Notes: a model not told the origin generated them from the letters alone. A stretch of DNA of 64,000 bases from Linyphia triangularis (GCA_963978545.1 OZ021725.1:11919197-11983196); one strand, 5' to 3'. Shown: positions 1 to 10,194, counted from the stretch's first letter. Numbers and translations are program-made.

Positions 1-60
1 ACATTGTTTTGGTGCTTCCCATTGACTTAACATTACTCGCTATCATAACTCGTTAGGGAT
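1..60. repeat. Partial copy of intergenic module (right half)
   Basis: The first bases contain CCCATTGACTTAACATTAC, which matches the right-hand half of the module found beside the A/T tracts elsewhere (for example 10495-10515 and 34390-34410). The window therefore opens just downstream of another such element. Confidence 0.6.
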
Positions 61-1895
61 TGTCTGGACCCCCGTGGGAGGGTCGTGGTTGCCAAAAACC
101 AACTGTACTCTTCATGACGAGTCCAACGATATGTAACATGACAGGATTATCTTGAAATTTAAAAAAGGGTCTGGACCCCCCATGGGAGGGTCGGGGGTCC
201 GAAAACCCAACAGTACTCTTGATTACGAGTCCAACGATATGTTACATGCCATAGTTATCATGAAATTTAAAAGAGGGTCTGGACCCCCCATGGGAGGGTC
301 GGGGGTCTGAAAAACCAACTGTACTCTTCATTACGAGTCCAACGATATGTGACATGCCATGGTTATCATGAAATTTAAAAACCGGATGTAGACCCCCATG
401 GGAGGGTCGGGGGTCTGAAAAACCAACAGTACTCTTCATTACGAGTCCAACGATATGTGACACGATATGGTTATCTTGAAATTAAAAACCGGATGTACAC
501 CCCCCATGGGAGGGTCGGGGGTCCGAAAACCCAACAGTACTCTTGATTACGAGTCCAACGATATGTGACATGCCATGGTTATCATGAAATTTAAAAGAGG
601 GTCTGGACCCCCCATGGGAGGGTCGCGGGTCCGAAAAACCAATTGTACTCTTGATTACGAGTCCAACGATATGTGACATGACAGGATTATCTTGAAATTA
701 AAAACCGGATGTAGACCCCCCATGGGAGGGTCGGGGGTCCGAAAAACCAATTGTACTCTTGATTACGAGTCCAACGATATGTGACATGCCATGGTTATCA
801 TGAAATTTAAAAAAGGGTCTGGACCCCCCATGGGAGGGTCGGGGGTCCGAAAAACCAATTGTACTCTTCATTACGAGTCCAACGATATGTGACATGCCAT
901 AGTTATCATGAAATTTAAAAACCGGATGTAGACCCCCCATGGGAGGGTCGGGGGTCCGAAAAACCAACTGTACTCTTCATTCCGAGTCCAACGATATGTG
1001 ACATGCCATAGTTATCATGAAATTTAAAAACCGGATGTACACCCCCCATGGGAGGGTCGGGGGTCCGAAAAACCAACAGTACTCTTCATTCCGAGTCCAA
1101 CGATATGTGACATGCCATAGTTATCATGAAATTTAAAAACCGGATGTAGACCCCCATGGGAGGGTCGGGGGTCCGAAAAACCAATTGTACTCTTGATTAC
1201 GAGTCCAACGATATGTGACATGCCATAGTTATCATGAAATTTAAAAAAAGGGTCTGGACCCCCCATGGGAGGGTCGGGGGTCCGAAAAACCAACTGTACT
1301 CTTCATTACGAGTCCAACGATATGTGACATGCCATAGTTGTCATGAAATTTAAAAAAAGGGTCTGGACCCCCCATGGGAGGGTCGGGGGTCCCATATTCC
1401 AACTGTACTCTTCATTACGAGTCCAACGATATGTGACACGATATGGTTATCATGAAATTTAAAAGAGGGTCTGGACCCCCCATGGGAGGGTCTTTGCTCA
1501 AATAACCCCTTGAGAGGGTCGGGGGTCCCATATTCCAGTTGTATTCTTCATTACGAGTCCAACGATATGTCACATGACATGGTTATCTCGAAATTTAAAA
1601 GAGGGTCTGGACCCCCCATGGGAGGGTCTTTGCCCAAATAACCCCTTGAGAGGGTCGGGGGTCCTATATTCCATATGTACTCTTCATTACGAGTCCAACG
1701 ATATGTTACAAGCCATGGTTATCATGAAATTTAAAAGAGGGTCTGGACCCCCCATGGGAGGGTCTTTGCCCAAATACCCCCAGGGGAGGGTCGGGGATCC
1801 CATTTTCCATATGTGCTCTTCCTTACGAGTCCAACGATATGTTACAAGCCATGGTTATCATGAAATTTAAAAACAGGGTCTGGGACCCCCCAGGT
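60..1895. repeat. Tandem repeat array, ~108-136 bp units, about 17 copies
   Basis: The motif GGTCTGGACCCCCCATGGGA recurs about every 108 bp, near 168, 276, 384, 492, 600, 708, 816, 925, 1033, 1145, 1254 and 1364. It then recurs about every 136 bp (1468, 1604, 1740, 1876). Each unit also holds TACGAGTCCAACGATATGT and ATCATGAAATTTAAAA. The last units gain about 27 bp (CAAATAACCCCTTGAGAGGG). The 108-bp period is a multiple of three, so long open frames of 36-residue repeats appear on the minus strand. No promoter or non-repetitive coding signal goes with them. The array may be an hr-like origin or enhancer, which is inference only. Confidence 0.9.
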
Positions 1896-2605
1896 TGACC
1901 TACTATGAGGCATATAGTTAATACATACAATCTTGGCACTATATTGTCCATATATCAACCGCAATGCCAGAGCAGTAGTATGAAGCGTCCGACCAGTCTG
2001 CTGGTTGAATGGCAAATGACTTGAAGCAGCAGCGGCTGTTGGGGACATGATCACGTGACACCATGACATCATTACAGAGTATAAAAGGACCCCTTGTGGC
2101 ACTTACCCATCATTCCGCAGCTGAACAGCATAACGAACGCACGCCAGTTCTCCGTCGGTGCCTCGAAATCCCATACGCACAAGCAGAACAACACGTCTGC
2201 TCTCTTTGGTGGCTGGAAGACAAGTGAGTGAAATCCACCTCGGCGATTCGGGACATGATCACGTGACACGTTACGTCATTTGGCGGGAAACAGCGCTGGA
2301 CTTAGTCATTCTGCACTTGGATCTCAACGAGAGCGGTCGTTCATCGGAGAGCTCTGTTGTTTACATCGCTTGATGGGATGATTTTCAAGTGATGGCGTTA
2401 GCTCGATGGATGTTTCTGGATGTGTTTGAGTGAATGGTGATGTGTTACACATTCCGCACATGATTTTAACCATTTCCGGCCAGATGGAATATTAATTTGG
2501 ATACGGTAAGCCAGTTTTCAAAATAACTGTGTGCCGTGTTGTTGGTCTGACTTCTTGATGAGTGAGTGAAGTTACTATGACCAACCTCGGCTCCTTATGC
2601 TACTG
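1896..2605. other. Non-coding region with TATA box and E-box repeats
   Basis: No convincing gene is visible. A TATA box (TATAAAAG, 2080-2087) faces right, and GGGACATGATCACGTGACA occurs near 2042 and again near 2252, each with a CACGTG E-box. The first ATG downstream of the TATA (2254) stops after three codons, so any transcript is probably non-coding or spliced. GTGAGT at 2224 is a possible splice donor. Confidence 0.4.
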
Positions 2606-2741
<136 letters not shown>

Positions 2742-2743
2742 GC

Positions 2744-4850
2744 TATATAAGAGCGAGGATCCGAGCTCCCTTCATCATTGTCTGATGTACCCGTGTGGTG
2801 ACCGGGTCTCAAGAATTGTCCCACCGTAGCCTATGCGTGTCGTACAAGGCGACTAAACTAGGTGCCCAGTGCCTGGGGGGATAACCGGGTACCCTGTCCC
2901 TGGGGATTATATCAGGTGACTGAAGCAGATGTGGCTCAACTATGGTAAGTATGTCTTGACTTGTAAATTTTTTTTCTGCTCTCGCTAGGAGGGCAGCATA
3001 GTGTTCCTTAACAGGAATTTCTTCCGATTTTTTTTTCGAGTTGGTAAGTCTGAGAACGTGGCTTCACTTTGCGTAATGTTCCAAGCCAGAAACGTTGTCA
3101 CTTGACGAACGCATTGTGTTGGGCTCTGATGGCATGGTTCCGATACGACCCTATAACACGTGCAAGTAGGCTATAGTGACCACAGACACCATGCCTTTTA
3201 GGCGGTGTTTTTCTGGATGGGTGCAGTTATGGTGAAGTTGCTATGGCGAACCGACTCAACCCAACTTTCTCCCGTATTGAAGCCCGCTCGGGATTCATGT
3301 GGGACCAAGTTCTACTAAAGAGCTGGGCATAAGTTTCCACGTTCTTGTGGTTTCGTGGCCCGAAGATTCCCCATGTTTTTTTTGATGGACCTTTTTTTAC
3401 CCATCCGGGGCGCCAAGAAAACTCTTTCCGTTCCCTGTGAAGCTCTGGTTTCATATGGGAACACAGCTCTGTCTATGGAGCTGGGCATCCTCTTCACTTT
3501 CGAGTGATTTGTGGCCCGAAGACTTGGTGGCCCGAAGATTTATAAAAAGTGGCCCAAAGTACAGAATGAAGGTTCCCGTACAGTCATGTTGGACTCGTTC
3601 CATCTGCGTAGTGGGAGTACAGAGGGGTTGTGATGGTGAAGCATTCGCCAGGGCGCGTGGTTGTTGTTATAACCCGAAAAACCCTGCTTGCAGGGCTAGT
3701 AAGGTAAACTCTTCCATGTTATCGGTTGAATGCTTTCCACATGACTCGCAAGCTGACACGTAAGTATTGGTGTTTTTTTGAGGCTTCTGGCCCACATTTT
3801 TCACCCCACAGTCTGAGTGGTAGCCCTTGTGGTTTGCCATTACGTGTGGGGATTTTTTTAGTGTTCCTTAACAGGAATTTCTTCTTATTTTTTTTTACAA
3901 CCAACTCTTTTCCCGTATTGAAGCCCGCTCGGGATTCATGTGGGACCAAGTTCTACTAAAGAGCTGGGCATAAGTTTCCACGTTCTTGTGGTTTCGTGGC
4001 CCGAAGATTCCCCATGTTTTTTTTGATGGACCTTTTTTTACCCATCCGGGGAGCCAAGAAAACTCTTTCCGTTCCCCTTGTGTGGAACAAAGCTCTGTCT
4101 ATGGAGCTGGGCATCCTCTTCACTTTCGAGTGATTTGTGGCCCGAAGAACAGAATGAAGGTTCCCGTACAGTCATGTTGGACTCGTTCCATCTGCGTAGT
4201 GGGAGTACAGAGGGGTTGTGATGGTTTAGCATTCGCCAGGCGCGTGGTTGTTGTTAGGCCCGAAAAACGTGTCCCTGCTTGCAGGGCTAGTAAGGTAAAC
4301 TCTTCCATGTTATCGGCAGAATGCTTTCCACATGACTTGCAAGCTGACACGTAAGTATTGGTGTTTTTTTGAGGCTTCTGGCCCAGATTTTCGCCCCACA
4401 GTCTGAGTGGTAGCCATAGGAAATGGTGGTTTGCCATTACGTGTGGGGATTTTTTTAGTGTTCCTTAACAGGAATTTCTTCTGATTTTTTGTACTTGCTG
4501 CTTTCACTTCCCTATTGAAGCCCTTTTTTGGGATTCATGTGGGCCGAGCTCTGTCTGTGGAGCTGGGCATCCTCTTCACTTTCGAGTGATTTGTGGCCCG
4601 AAGATTCCCATACTGTCACGTTGGACTCGTTCCATCTGCGTATTGGGCGTACAGAGGGGGTTGTGTTGGTTAAGCATTAGCAAGGCGCGTGGTTGAGTGA
4701 GGCCCGAAAAACGTGTCCCTGCTTGCAGGGCTAGTAAGGTAAACTCTTCCATGTTAGAGGCATAATGCTTTTCCACATGACTCGCAAGCTGATCTGCACA
4801 AGCTGCCTGCCTTCAGTAAGTATGATGAGAATAAAGAATATTGAAAACCC
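2744..4850 (+). ncRNA. Candidate spliced transcription unit with repeated exons
   Basis: TATATAAG at 2744 could start RNA near 2772. A consensus splice donor follows (GTAAGT at 2945). Three acceptor-like sites share T-rich DNA plus CCTTAACAG|GAATTTC (ending at 3014, 3874 and 4471). Donors are GTAAGT at 3760, 4351 and 4816, and AATAAA lies at 4830. The implied exons are roughly 2772-2944, 3015-3759, 3875-4350 and 4472-4850. The last three are diverged copies of one another (shared ATGTGGGACCAAG, TCATGTTGGACTCGTTCCAT and CAAGCTGACAC). Introns would be about 70-121 nt. The frames are open only for about 110-120 codons and look unlike proteins, so a non-coding RNA is preferred. A low-complexity coding exon series is not excluded. 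Confidence 0.4.
3230..4800. repeat. Three diverged copies of a ~450-700 bp unit
   Basis: The blocks 3264-3860, 3905-4460 and 4505-4800 share, in order, GAAGCCC...GGGATTCATGTGGG, GAGCTGGGCATCCTCTTCAC, GGACTCGTTCCATCTGCGTA, GCAGGGCTAGTAAGGTAAAC and ACATGACTCGCAAGCTGA. Successive copies lose internal pieces. They correspond to the repeated exons of the candidate spliced unit. Confidence 0.8.
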
Positions 4851-5160
4851 TGTGTCCTGTGTCATTTATTTCACACAACAACAACAACACTGGTATGAAT
4901 GGCTGTGTGGCATTACGTAATGCAAATGGTTTGTCCAAATGGTTTGGTTTCCAAAGGTTTGTCCAAATGGTTTCTTTCCAAAGGTTTGTTCCAAAATGGT
5001 TTCTTTCCAAAGGTTTGTTCCAAATGGTTTGGTTTCCAATGGTTTGTTCCAAATGGTTTGGTTTCCAATGGTTTGTTCCAAATGGTTTGGTTTCCAATTT
5101 AAGAGATGGTGGTCGCTGGGGTGGTGGTGGGATTAGTTACCAAAATGGTAATTAATACAG
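4836..5160. repeat. Minisatellite block 1 (CCAAATGGTTTGG-type units)
   Basis: The block starts with TGAAAACCCTGTGTCCTGTG, continues with about 12-24 bp units of the form TTCCAAATGGTTTGGTTTCC (4920-5098), and ends with AGATGGTGGTCGCTGGGG and a CCAAAATGGTAATTAATACAG tail. No gene is visible. Confidence 0.85.
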
Positions 5161-5216
5161 TGACCTGTATGCATGATACACACATAAAATATTTCACAAT
5201 GCATGATATGAATAAA

Positions 5217-5830
5217 TGATTCTGAAAACCCTGTGTCCTGTGTCATTTATTTCACACAACAACACTGGTATGAATGGCTGTGTGGCATTATGTAATGCAA
5301 ATGGTTTCTTTCCAAAGGTTTCTTTTCAATGGTTTCTTTGTCCAAATGGTTTCTTTTCGATGGTTTGTCTTGTTCCAAATGGTTTCTTTGTCCAAATGGT
5401 TTCTTTCCAAAGGTTTGTCTTGTTCCAAATGGTTTCTTTCCAAAGGTTTGTCTTGTTCCAAATGGTTTCTTTGTCCAAATGGTTTCTTTCCAAAGGTTTG
5501 TCTTGTTCCAAATGGTTTCTTTTCAATGGTTTCTCTTCGATGGTTTCTTTGTCCAAATGGTTTCTTTCCAAAGGTTTGTCTTGTTCCAAATGGTTTCTTT
5601 TCAATGGTTTCTTTGTCCAAATGGTTTCTTTTCGATGGTTTCTTTGTCCAAATGGTTTCTTTTCGATGGTTTCTTTGTCCAAATAGTTTCTTTCCAATGG
5701 TTTCTTTTCAATGGTTTCTTTGTCCAAATGGTTTCTTTGTCCAAATGGTTTGGTTTCCAATTTAAAAGATGGTGGTCGCTGGGGTGGTGGTGGGATTAGT
5801 TACCAAAATGGTAATTAATACAGCGACCCA
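5217..5830. repeat. Minisatellite block 2 (TTTGTCCAAATGGTTTC-type units)
   Basis: This has the same organisation as block 1: a CTGAAAACCCTGTGTCCTGTG head, about 35 short units of CCAAATGGTTTCTTT, CCAAAGGTTTGTCTTGTT and similar (5300-5760), and the same AGATGGTGGTCGCTGGGG tail. A third, unit-less head follows at about 5860. Open frames on both strands come from the repeat period and are not called genes. Confidence 0.85.
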
Positions 5831-5899
5831 TACATAAAATATTTCACAATGCATGATATGATACTGAAAACCCTGTGTACCCACAATCTGATAAAGTGG

Positions 5900-6068
5900 C
5901 TGGTCAAAAATTGGTCGTACCATCAGGACTTGAGGGAATGGTACCCATCGTCCCATGTTAAAGCAATGGTAATGTTAACTGAATGGAAAACTCTCCAAAA
6001 AACTTTTTTCATGAAGGTCAGTCTGGAAAAAAATTTCTGGCTGAAACTCTGAGTCAGCTAGGACTATG
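5900..6068. repeat. Intergenic module, left half
   Basis: Contains the recurrent string ATGTTAAAGCAATGGTAATG, then ATGAAGGTCAGTCTGGAAAAAA and GAAACTCTGAGTCAGCTAGGAC, directly before an A tract. The same series precedes most tracts in the window. Confidence 0.8.
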
Positions 6069-6180
<112 letters not shown>

Positions 6181-6186
6181 TCTGGC

Positions 6187-6193
6187 TATATAA
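6187..6193 (+). promoter_or_regulatory. TATA box of gene 6262
   Basis: TATATAA lies 8 bp after the T tract and 69 bp before the ATG. The downstream TCATCAG-type sequence (about 6207) fits an initiator. Confidence 0.7.
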
Positions 6194-6261
6194 CCAGCCA
6201 TCTCCGAGCTGGGAGCATCAGACGCTCTCAACATTTCTTACTCTCAACACTTCTTCTTACC

Positions 6262-7176
6262 ATGTGGTTCCGATTGAAGCTTGGAGCTTTTAGCCTTCCA
6301 TTAGGTGCATTGGTTGCACCCAATGGTACCCAGTATGACTTGTTCTGGCGGATCGTGGACATTGGCACATTTCTGGGGAAAAAGAATCCGTACACTTTTG
6401 CAAGCCGTTTCAGCCAACACATTTGTGGATGCGATGTGATTCCCGAACCTACTCCGTACATGAACAAACGGATACAACTCTGTACGAGCCAACACGCGTA
6501 CCGTTTATTGTATCGAGAGAACGTGGAAGCGGCAGAAATGTTTCAACAGGCTTTAGAGAACGGTCGGGGATTCCTTACTATCACTCACCAACCGTTCGTT
6601 CAAAAATGTTCGCATGGGCCTATCCTTACGCTCCATCCAGACGGTATCATTTCCTTTCCGGAGTGGATAAATCAGTTTGCCACTGATTTAGAATACCTTC
6701 GGAGTTTACGTCAAGATGTCCAAGAAGTGAAGCAAGAACCCACCGTGGAGCAAGAACCCACCGTGGAACCAGAACCCATGGAATCCACCACTCCCATGGC
6801 TACCGTGAAGCAAGAACCCACCGTGGAACCAGAACCCATGGAATCCACCACTCCCATGGCTACCGTGAAGCAAGAACCCATGGCTTCCACCATGGCAACT
6901 GTGGAACCAGAACCCATGGCGACCGTGGAGCAAGAACCCACCATGGCGACCGTGAAGCAAGAACCCATGGAATCCACCATAGGTTCTGTTGCGGTAGGAA
7001 CTCAGACCGACCTATATGAAAGCCCCCCGGAAGAGAACCCTGCACAAGTGTTTACGATGCGTACCATCAATCAGTTAAAATCAGGGGACTGGCTTCTTAT
7101 CGAACCGAACCAGTTGCCCAAAAGAATTTGGGTGCAGCAAGGAGATGTACATGTAATGTATGAATTAAAGGAGTGA
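6262..7176 (+). CDS. Regulatory-looking protein with four VKQEP (SUMO-consensus) repeats
   Basis: A 304-residue protein. The start is the first ATG after the TATA (context ACCATGT). The upstream in-frame extension runs into the T tract and is not used. Residues 1-145 look globular; DLFWRIVDIGTFLGKKNPY (about 24-45) weakly resembles the BRO-N/antirepressor DNA-binding signature (DI...LGxKNP). Residues 155-250 are an imperfect repeat of VKQEP, TVEPEPMEST and ATVEQEP units. VKQEP fits the SUMO acceptor consensus (hydrophobic-K-x-E) and occurs four times. The last 50 residues are again globular. No AATAAA precedes the A tract at 7241. The host-facing regulatory role is inference; the precise function is unknown. 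Confidence 0.75.
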   Translation: MWFRLKLGAFSLPLGALVAPNGTQYDLFWRIVDIGTFLGKKNPYTFASRFSQHICGCDVIPEPTPYMNKRIQLCTSQHAYRLLYRENVEAAEMFQQALENGRGFLTITHQPFVQKCSHGPILTLHPDGIISFPEWINQFATDLEYLRSLRQDVQEVKQEPTVEQEPTVEPEPMESTTPMATVKQEPTVEPEPMESTTPMATVKQEPMASTMATVEPEPMATVEQEPTMATVKQEPMESTIGSVAVGTQTDLYESPPEENPAQVFTMRTINQLKSGDWLLIEPNQLPKRIWVQQGDVHVMYELKE

Positions 7177-7240
7177 GCCCCTCTCAAAAGATTTCAAGAA
7201 AAAATTTTCTGGCTGAAACTCTGAGACAGCTAGGACTGTG

Positions 7241-7373
<133 letters not shown>

Positions 7374-7381
7374 CATAGTCC

Positions 7382-7870
7382 TATAAAACTCAGCGGATCG
7401 CGAGCTCAGGCATCAGACGTTCTCTGACTACTGCTTGTTCTGCTTTGCAAGTACATCCACTTGAGTACATACTATTCGTGTCAACTGCTTTGCAAGTACC
7501 TCTGATCCAGACGTTGCTTTCCCCTCCAGCCTGCTTTGCAAGTACATCCACTTGAGTGCATACTATTCGTGTCAATTACCCCTCCAGCCTGCTTTGCAAG
7601 TACTTCTGATCCAGAGGTTGCTTTCCCCTCCAGCCTGCTTTGCAAGTACATCCCGACGTTGGTCATCAGACAATCTTGGTGACTACACCACCCAATCTTG
7701 ATAACCAGACATCGCACAGCACAATCTTGGTACCAGCACTACTCAATCTTGGTGCCTGCATAGCACAATCTTGGGACCAACACTACTCAATCTTGGTGCA
7801 AGCATAGCACAATCTTGGGTTTCATTCATCAGACCAACTCAAGCTTGGGACCAACACAATCTTGGGACCA
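7382..7870 (+). promoter_or_regulatory. TATA box and repeat-rich leader upstream of gene 7956
   Basis: TATAAAA at 7382 is followed by tandem repeats instead of a gene. CTGCTTTGCAAGTACATCCA-type units occupy about 7435-7650, and CACAATCTTGGGACCAACAC-type units about 7670-7870. No open frame starts here. The stretch may be a long leader for the next gene, which also has its own TATA. Confidence 0.55.
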
Positions 7871-7912
7871 ACTCAAGGCTACATTCTTTTGGACGGTTGC
7901 CAGACTTTTGGC

Positions 7913-7920
7913 TATAAAAG
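7913..7920 (+). promoter_or_regulatory. TATA box of gene 7956
   Basis: TATAAAAG. The nearest in-frame ATG (7923) is only 10 bp away and so would lie upstream of a start site placed 25-30 bp downstream. This argues for the ATG at 7956. Confidence 0.75.
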
Positions 7921-7955
7921 GAATGGCTTTCCGTGACTCGAAATCATTTCATGCC

Positions 7956-9506
7956 ATGGATTTGTTCCCGAAAGACGTGTCCGATGTCGTCGAGCGTTTG
8001 TACGTGGATTTGGATTTGTGGGAGAAGGACATTCTTTCCAACCGGGTCACAGCGTTCATTTCCTACATGGAGAACTCGAAATACCAACGCATCTTTCACA
8101 AGGTGCTACCTGAGGACTGGCATCGGAATTACCTAGAAACATGCCTGAGGTGTTTGTCAGAGGCCAAGCATGTCAATTTTTTTGAGCCTGACGCCATCAA
8201 GTGGGAAAAGATTGCCAATCGTTTAATCAAAAGTCCGGACAGAATGCTAAAGAACTCGGATACCAGAATGGCCTTTCGTCTGGGCAACATGTTTTTAGTC
8301 AAGCATGGCTTCACCTTTGGACACTGGCAAGTACCAAAGGGACAGTACCACATCTACCAGACAAGCCATGCTCCTATGATTTGTTACCAGTTGCCAGAGT
8401 CCAGTGTCAATTCAAAAAGCCAACCGACCGTTTACCGACGCTCTTTTGCTGCCCATGATCAATTTTTGTACAAGAGGTACGTGTTTAAGCCACATACCAT
8501 CTACTTTATCCCTCCTGGCATTCGTTATATGGTGATGGCTGCCCAAAAAACGGTGTTTTCCGTGGATGTGGTGGAAAACCCTGTTATGAACAGTGTGTCC
8601 TACAACTCTGATCGGTTGTTTCAGCAGTCTACGTACAATGTGCCTCCACCTACACCACGTCCTGAGGACCATTCTTCTTCAAGCCATTCTTCCTCTTCAA
8701 GCCATTCTTCTAAACACACGTCCCACTTTCGTATTCCCAAGCGGATGCCAGAGAAACCTATTCCCAAACTGATGCCAGAAGACCGCATTCGGATGTCAGA
8801 AGAGCCAAAGGAAACATTTCGTATTCCTAAACGCAAGTCGCATATTCAGCAGCTAGAGGAACCACCCAGAAAGCAGTGTGTGCCAGAGGTTCATGCGTCC
8901 TCCAGTGTGTCACAAGACCATGTGCCCCAAGTGCCCCAAGAACAGTTTCAAGTGCCCCAAGAACAGTGTTTTGTATCCCAAGAACAGTTTCAAGTTCCCC
9001 AAGAACAGTGTTTTGTATCCCAAGAACAGTTTCAAGTTCCCCAAGAACATGTTCCCCATGTGACCCAAGAACAGTGTTTTGTATCCCAAGAACAGTTTCA
9101 AGTTCCCCAAGAACATGTTCCCCATGTGCCCCAAGAACAGTTTCAAGTGCCCCATGTGCCAGTTCAGCAGTCCATGGAACAAATTCGTGTGCCCTGTGAA
9201 CAATCCCCACATCCCAGTTTTGAACAACCAGCAGAATCACCGCAACCCACCTATGAACAATTACAACCAGTAACCGATGAGCAACTATTAACATACTTTA
9301 CAACCCCTGAACTGTCCATGCCCGACCTCTTTCAAGACATTCCTGTATTTACAGAAGAACAATTTAATACCTTAGGGCTGGACGAATTTTTTGCCAGCGA
9401 TATGCCTTTGGACTTGTCTCCAGCTGTACGATACCCCAAACCCAAAACAACCTACCTGTGTAAAGAACCCCTAGATCTGTCAGTACAGCGTACCAATAAT
9501 CTGTAA
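7956..9506 (+). CDS. Large acidic protein with glutamine repeats and two C-terminal PLDLS motifs
   Basis: 516 residues from ATG 7956 (GCCATGG, optimal context). An in-frame ATG at 7923 would add 11 residues but lies too close to the TATA. Residues about 1-225 look globular, and IYFIPPGIRYMV (about 190) is weakly cupin-like. A Ser/His-rich linker follows, then a basic Pro-rich part (FRIPKR, RIPKRK). About 18 units of VPQEQ / FVSQEQ / QVPQEH follow, then an acidic tail. The last 40 residues contain PLDLS twice (codons at 9404-9418 and 9468-9482). PLDLS is the classical PxDLS docking motif for the co-repressor CtBP, best known from adenovirus E1A. AATAAA lies at 9542. I infer a transcriptional regulator; no homologue is recognised. 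Confidence 0.85.
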   Translation: MDLFPKDVSDVVERLYVDLDLWEKDILSNRVTAFISYMENSKYQRIFHKVLPEDWHRNYLETCLRCLSEAKHVNFFEPDAIKWEKIANRLIKSPDRMLKNSDTRMAFRLGNMFLVKHGFTFGHWQVPKGQYHIYQTSHAPMICYQLPESSVNSKSQPTVYRRSFAAHDQFLYKRYVFKPHTIYFIPPGIRYMVMAAQKTVFSVDVVENPVMNSVSYNSDRLFQQSTYNVPPPTPRPEDHSSSSHSSSSSHSSKHTSHFRIPKRMPEKPIPKLMPEDRIRMSEEPKETFRIPKRKSHIQQLEEPPRKQCVPEVHASSSVSQDHVPQVPQEQFQVPQEQCFVSQEQFQVPQEQCFVSQEQFQVPQEHVPHVTQEQCFVSQEQFQVPQEHVPHVPQEQFQVPHVPVQQSMEQIRVPCEQSPHPSFEQPAESPQPTYEQLQPVTDEQLLTYFTTPELSMPDLFQDIPVFTEEQFNTLGLDEFFASDMPLDLSPAVRYPKPKTTYLCKEPLDLSVQRTNNL

Positions 9507-9541
9507 CCATGTAAACCGCATATGTAAATAACTAGTATGTC

Positions 9542-9547
9542 AATAAA
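9542..9547 (+). terminator. Polyadenylation signal AATAAA
   Basis: Lies 36 bp after the stop of gene 7956 and is followed by a GT-rich stretch (ATGTGTGTTTATTTT). Confidence 0.8.
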
Positions 9548-9599
9548 CATGTATTGTTTTACCCATGTGTGTTTATTTTTTTAAAAAAACATTTTCCAA

Positions 9600-10174
9600 C
9601 CTTGCAGCCACTACATACCCACGTTGGCTTTAAAAAAGGCCTTTCACAAGGGCCGTTTTCCTTTTTTGAATTTTTTTTGAAAGGGTCACGGTGCTCCATT
9701 ATTTTATCGGCCGACTGTGTGATACCTATGGAATGGACTGTGAAACGGGGCAGTGAACAAGTTTCACAGTCCATTCACTGTACAAGTCAAGGAGTAGAAG
9801 GCAGGGAATCTACAAGTTAGTTTTTCGAAAATGGGCAAGTGTTACGCCTATGGAATGGACTGTGAAACGGGGCAGTGAACAAGTTTCACCGTCCATTCAG
9901 TGTACAAGTCATGCAGTAGAAGGCATTGAATCTACAAGTTTGTTTTTCGAACATTTGCAAGTGTTACGCCTATGGAATGGACTGTGAAACGGGGCAGTGA
10001 ACAAGGTTCACAGTCCATTCACTGGGCATTGAATCTACAAGTTAGTTTATCGAAAATGGGCAAGTGTTACGCCTATGGAATGGACTGTAAAATGGTCCGA
10101 GAAATTGTTTGGTATGCAACGGTAGACTGGCCGCGGGGCCCAAACAATCTGGCACAACACATTGTGACGGAATG
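9600..10174. repeat. Four-copy repeat with internal 15-bp hairpins
   Basis: CCTATGGAATGGACTGTGAA recurs at about 9725, 9848, 9970 and 10072. In the first three copies AATGGACTGTGAAAC pairs, perfectly or nearly so, with GTTYAC(A/C)GTCCATT about 15 nt later. Spacers contain GAATCTACAAGTT. No gene is visible between 9548 and 10200. Confidence 0.8.
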
Positions 10175-10194
10175 ATTCAGACGAACGAGTTATG

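Noticed and set aside
242..1293. Minus-strand frames with 36-residue repeats (SDPRPSHGG...KFHDN)
   Set aside because: They follow directly from the 108-bp period of the satellite; no promoter, and frames break wherever the period changes.
60..1895. CRISPR array
   Set aside because: Units are contiguous ~108-bp tandem repeats without variable spacers, and the context is viral.
2158..2373. 71-codon frame after the TATA at 2080
   Set aside because: Starts with GTG, has no ATG, and the first ATG of the presumed transcript is a three-codon frame.
5216..5799. Overlapping frames on both strands of the minisatellite (WFLSKGL / KETI repeats)
   Set aside because: All frames are open because of short repeat units without stops; no coding bias for one frame.
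8827..9294. Minus-strand and frame-shifted repeats opposite the glutamine-repeat gene
   Set aside because: Shadows of the VPQEQ repeats in gene 7956.
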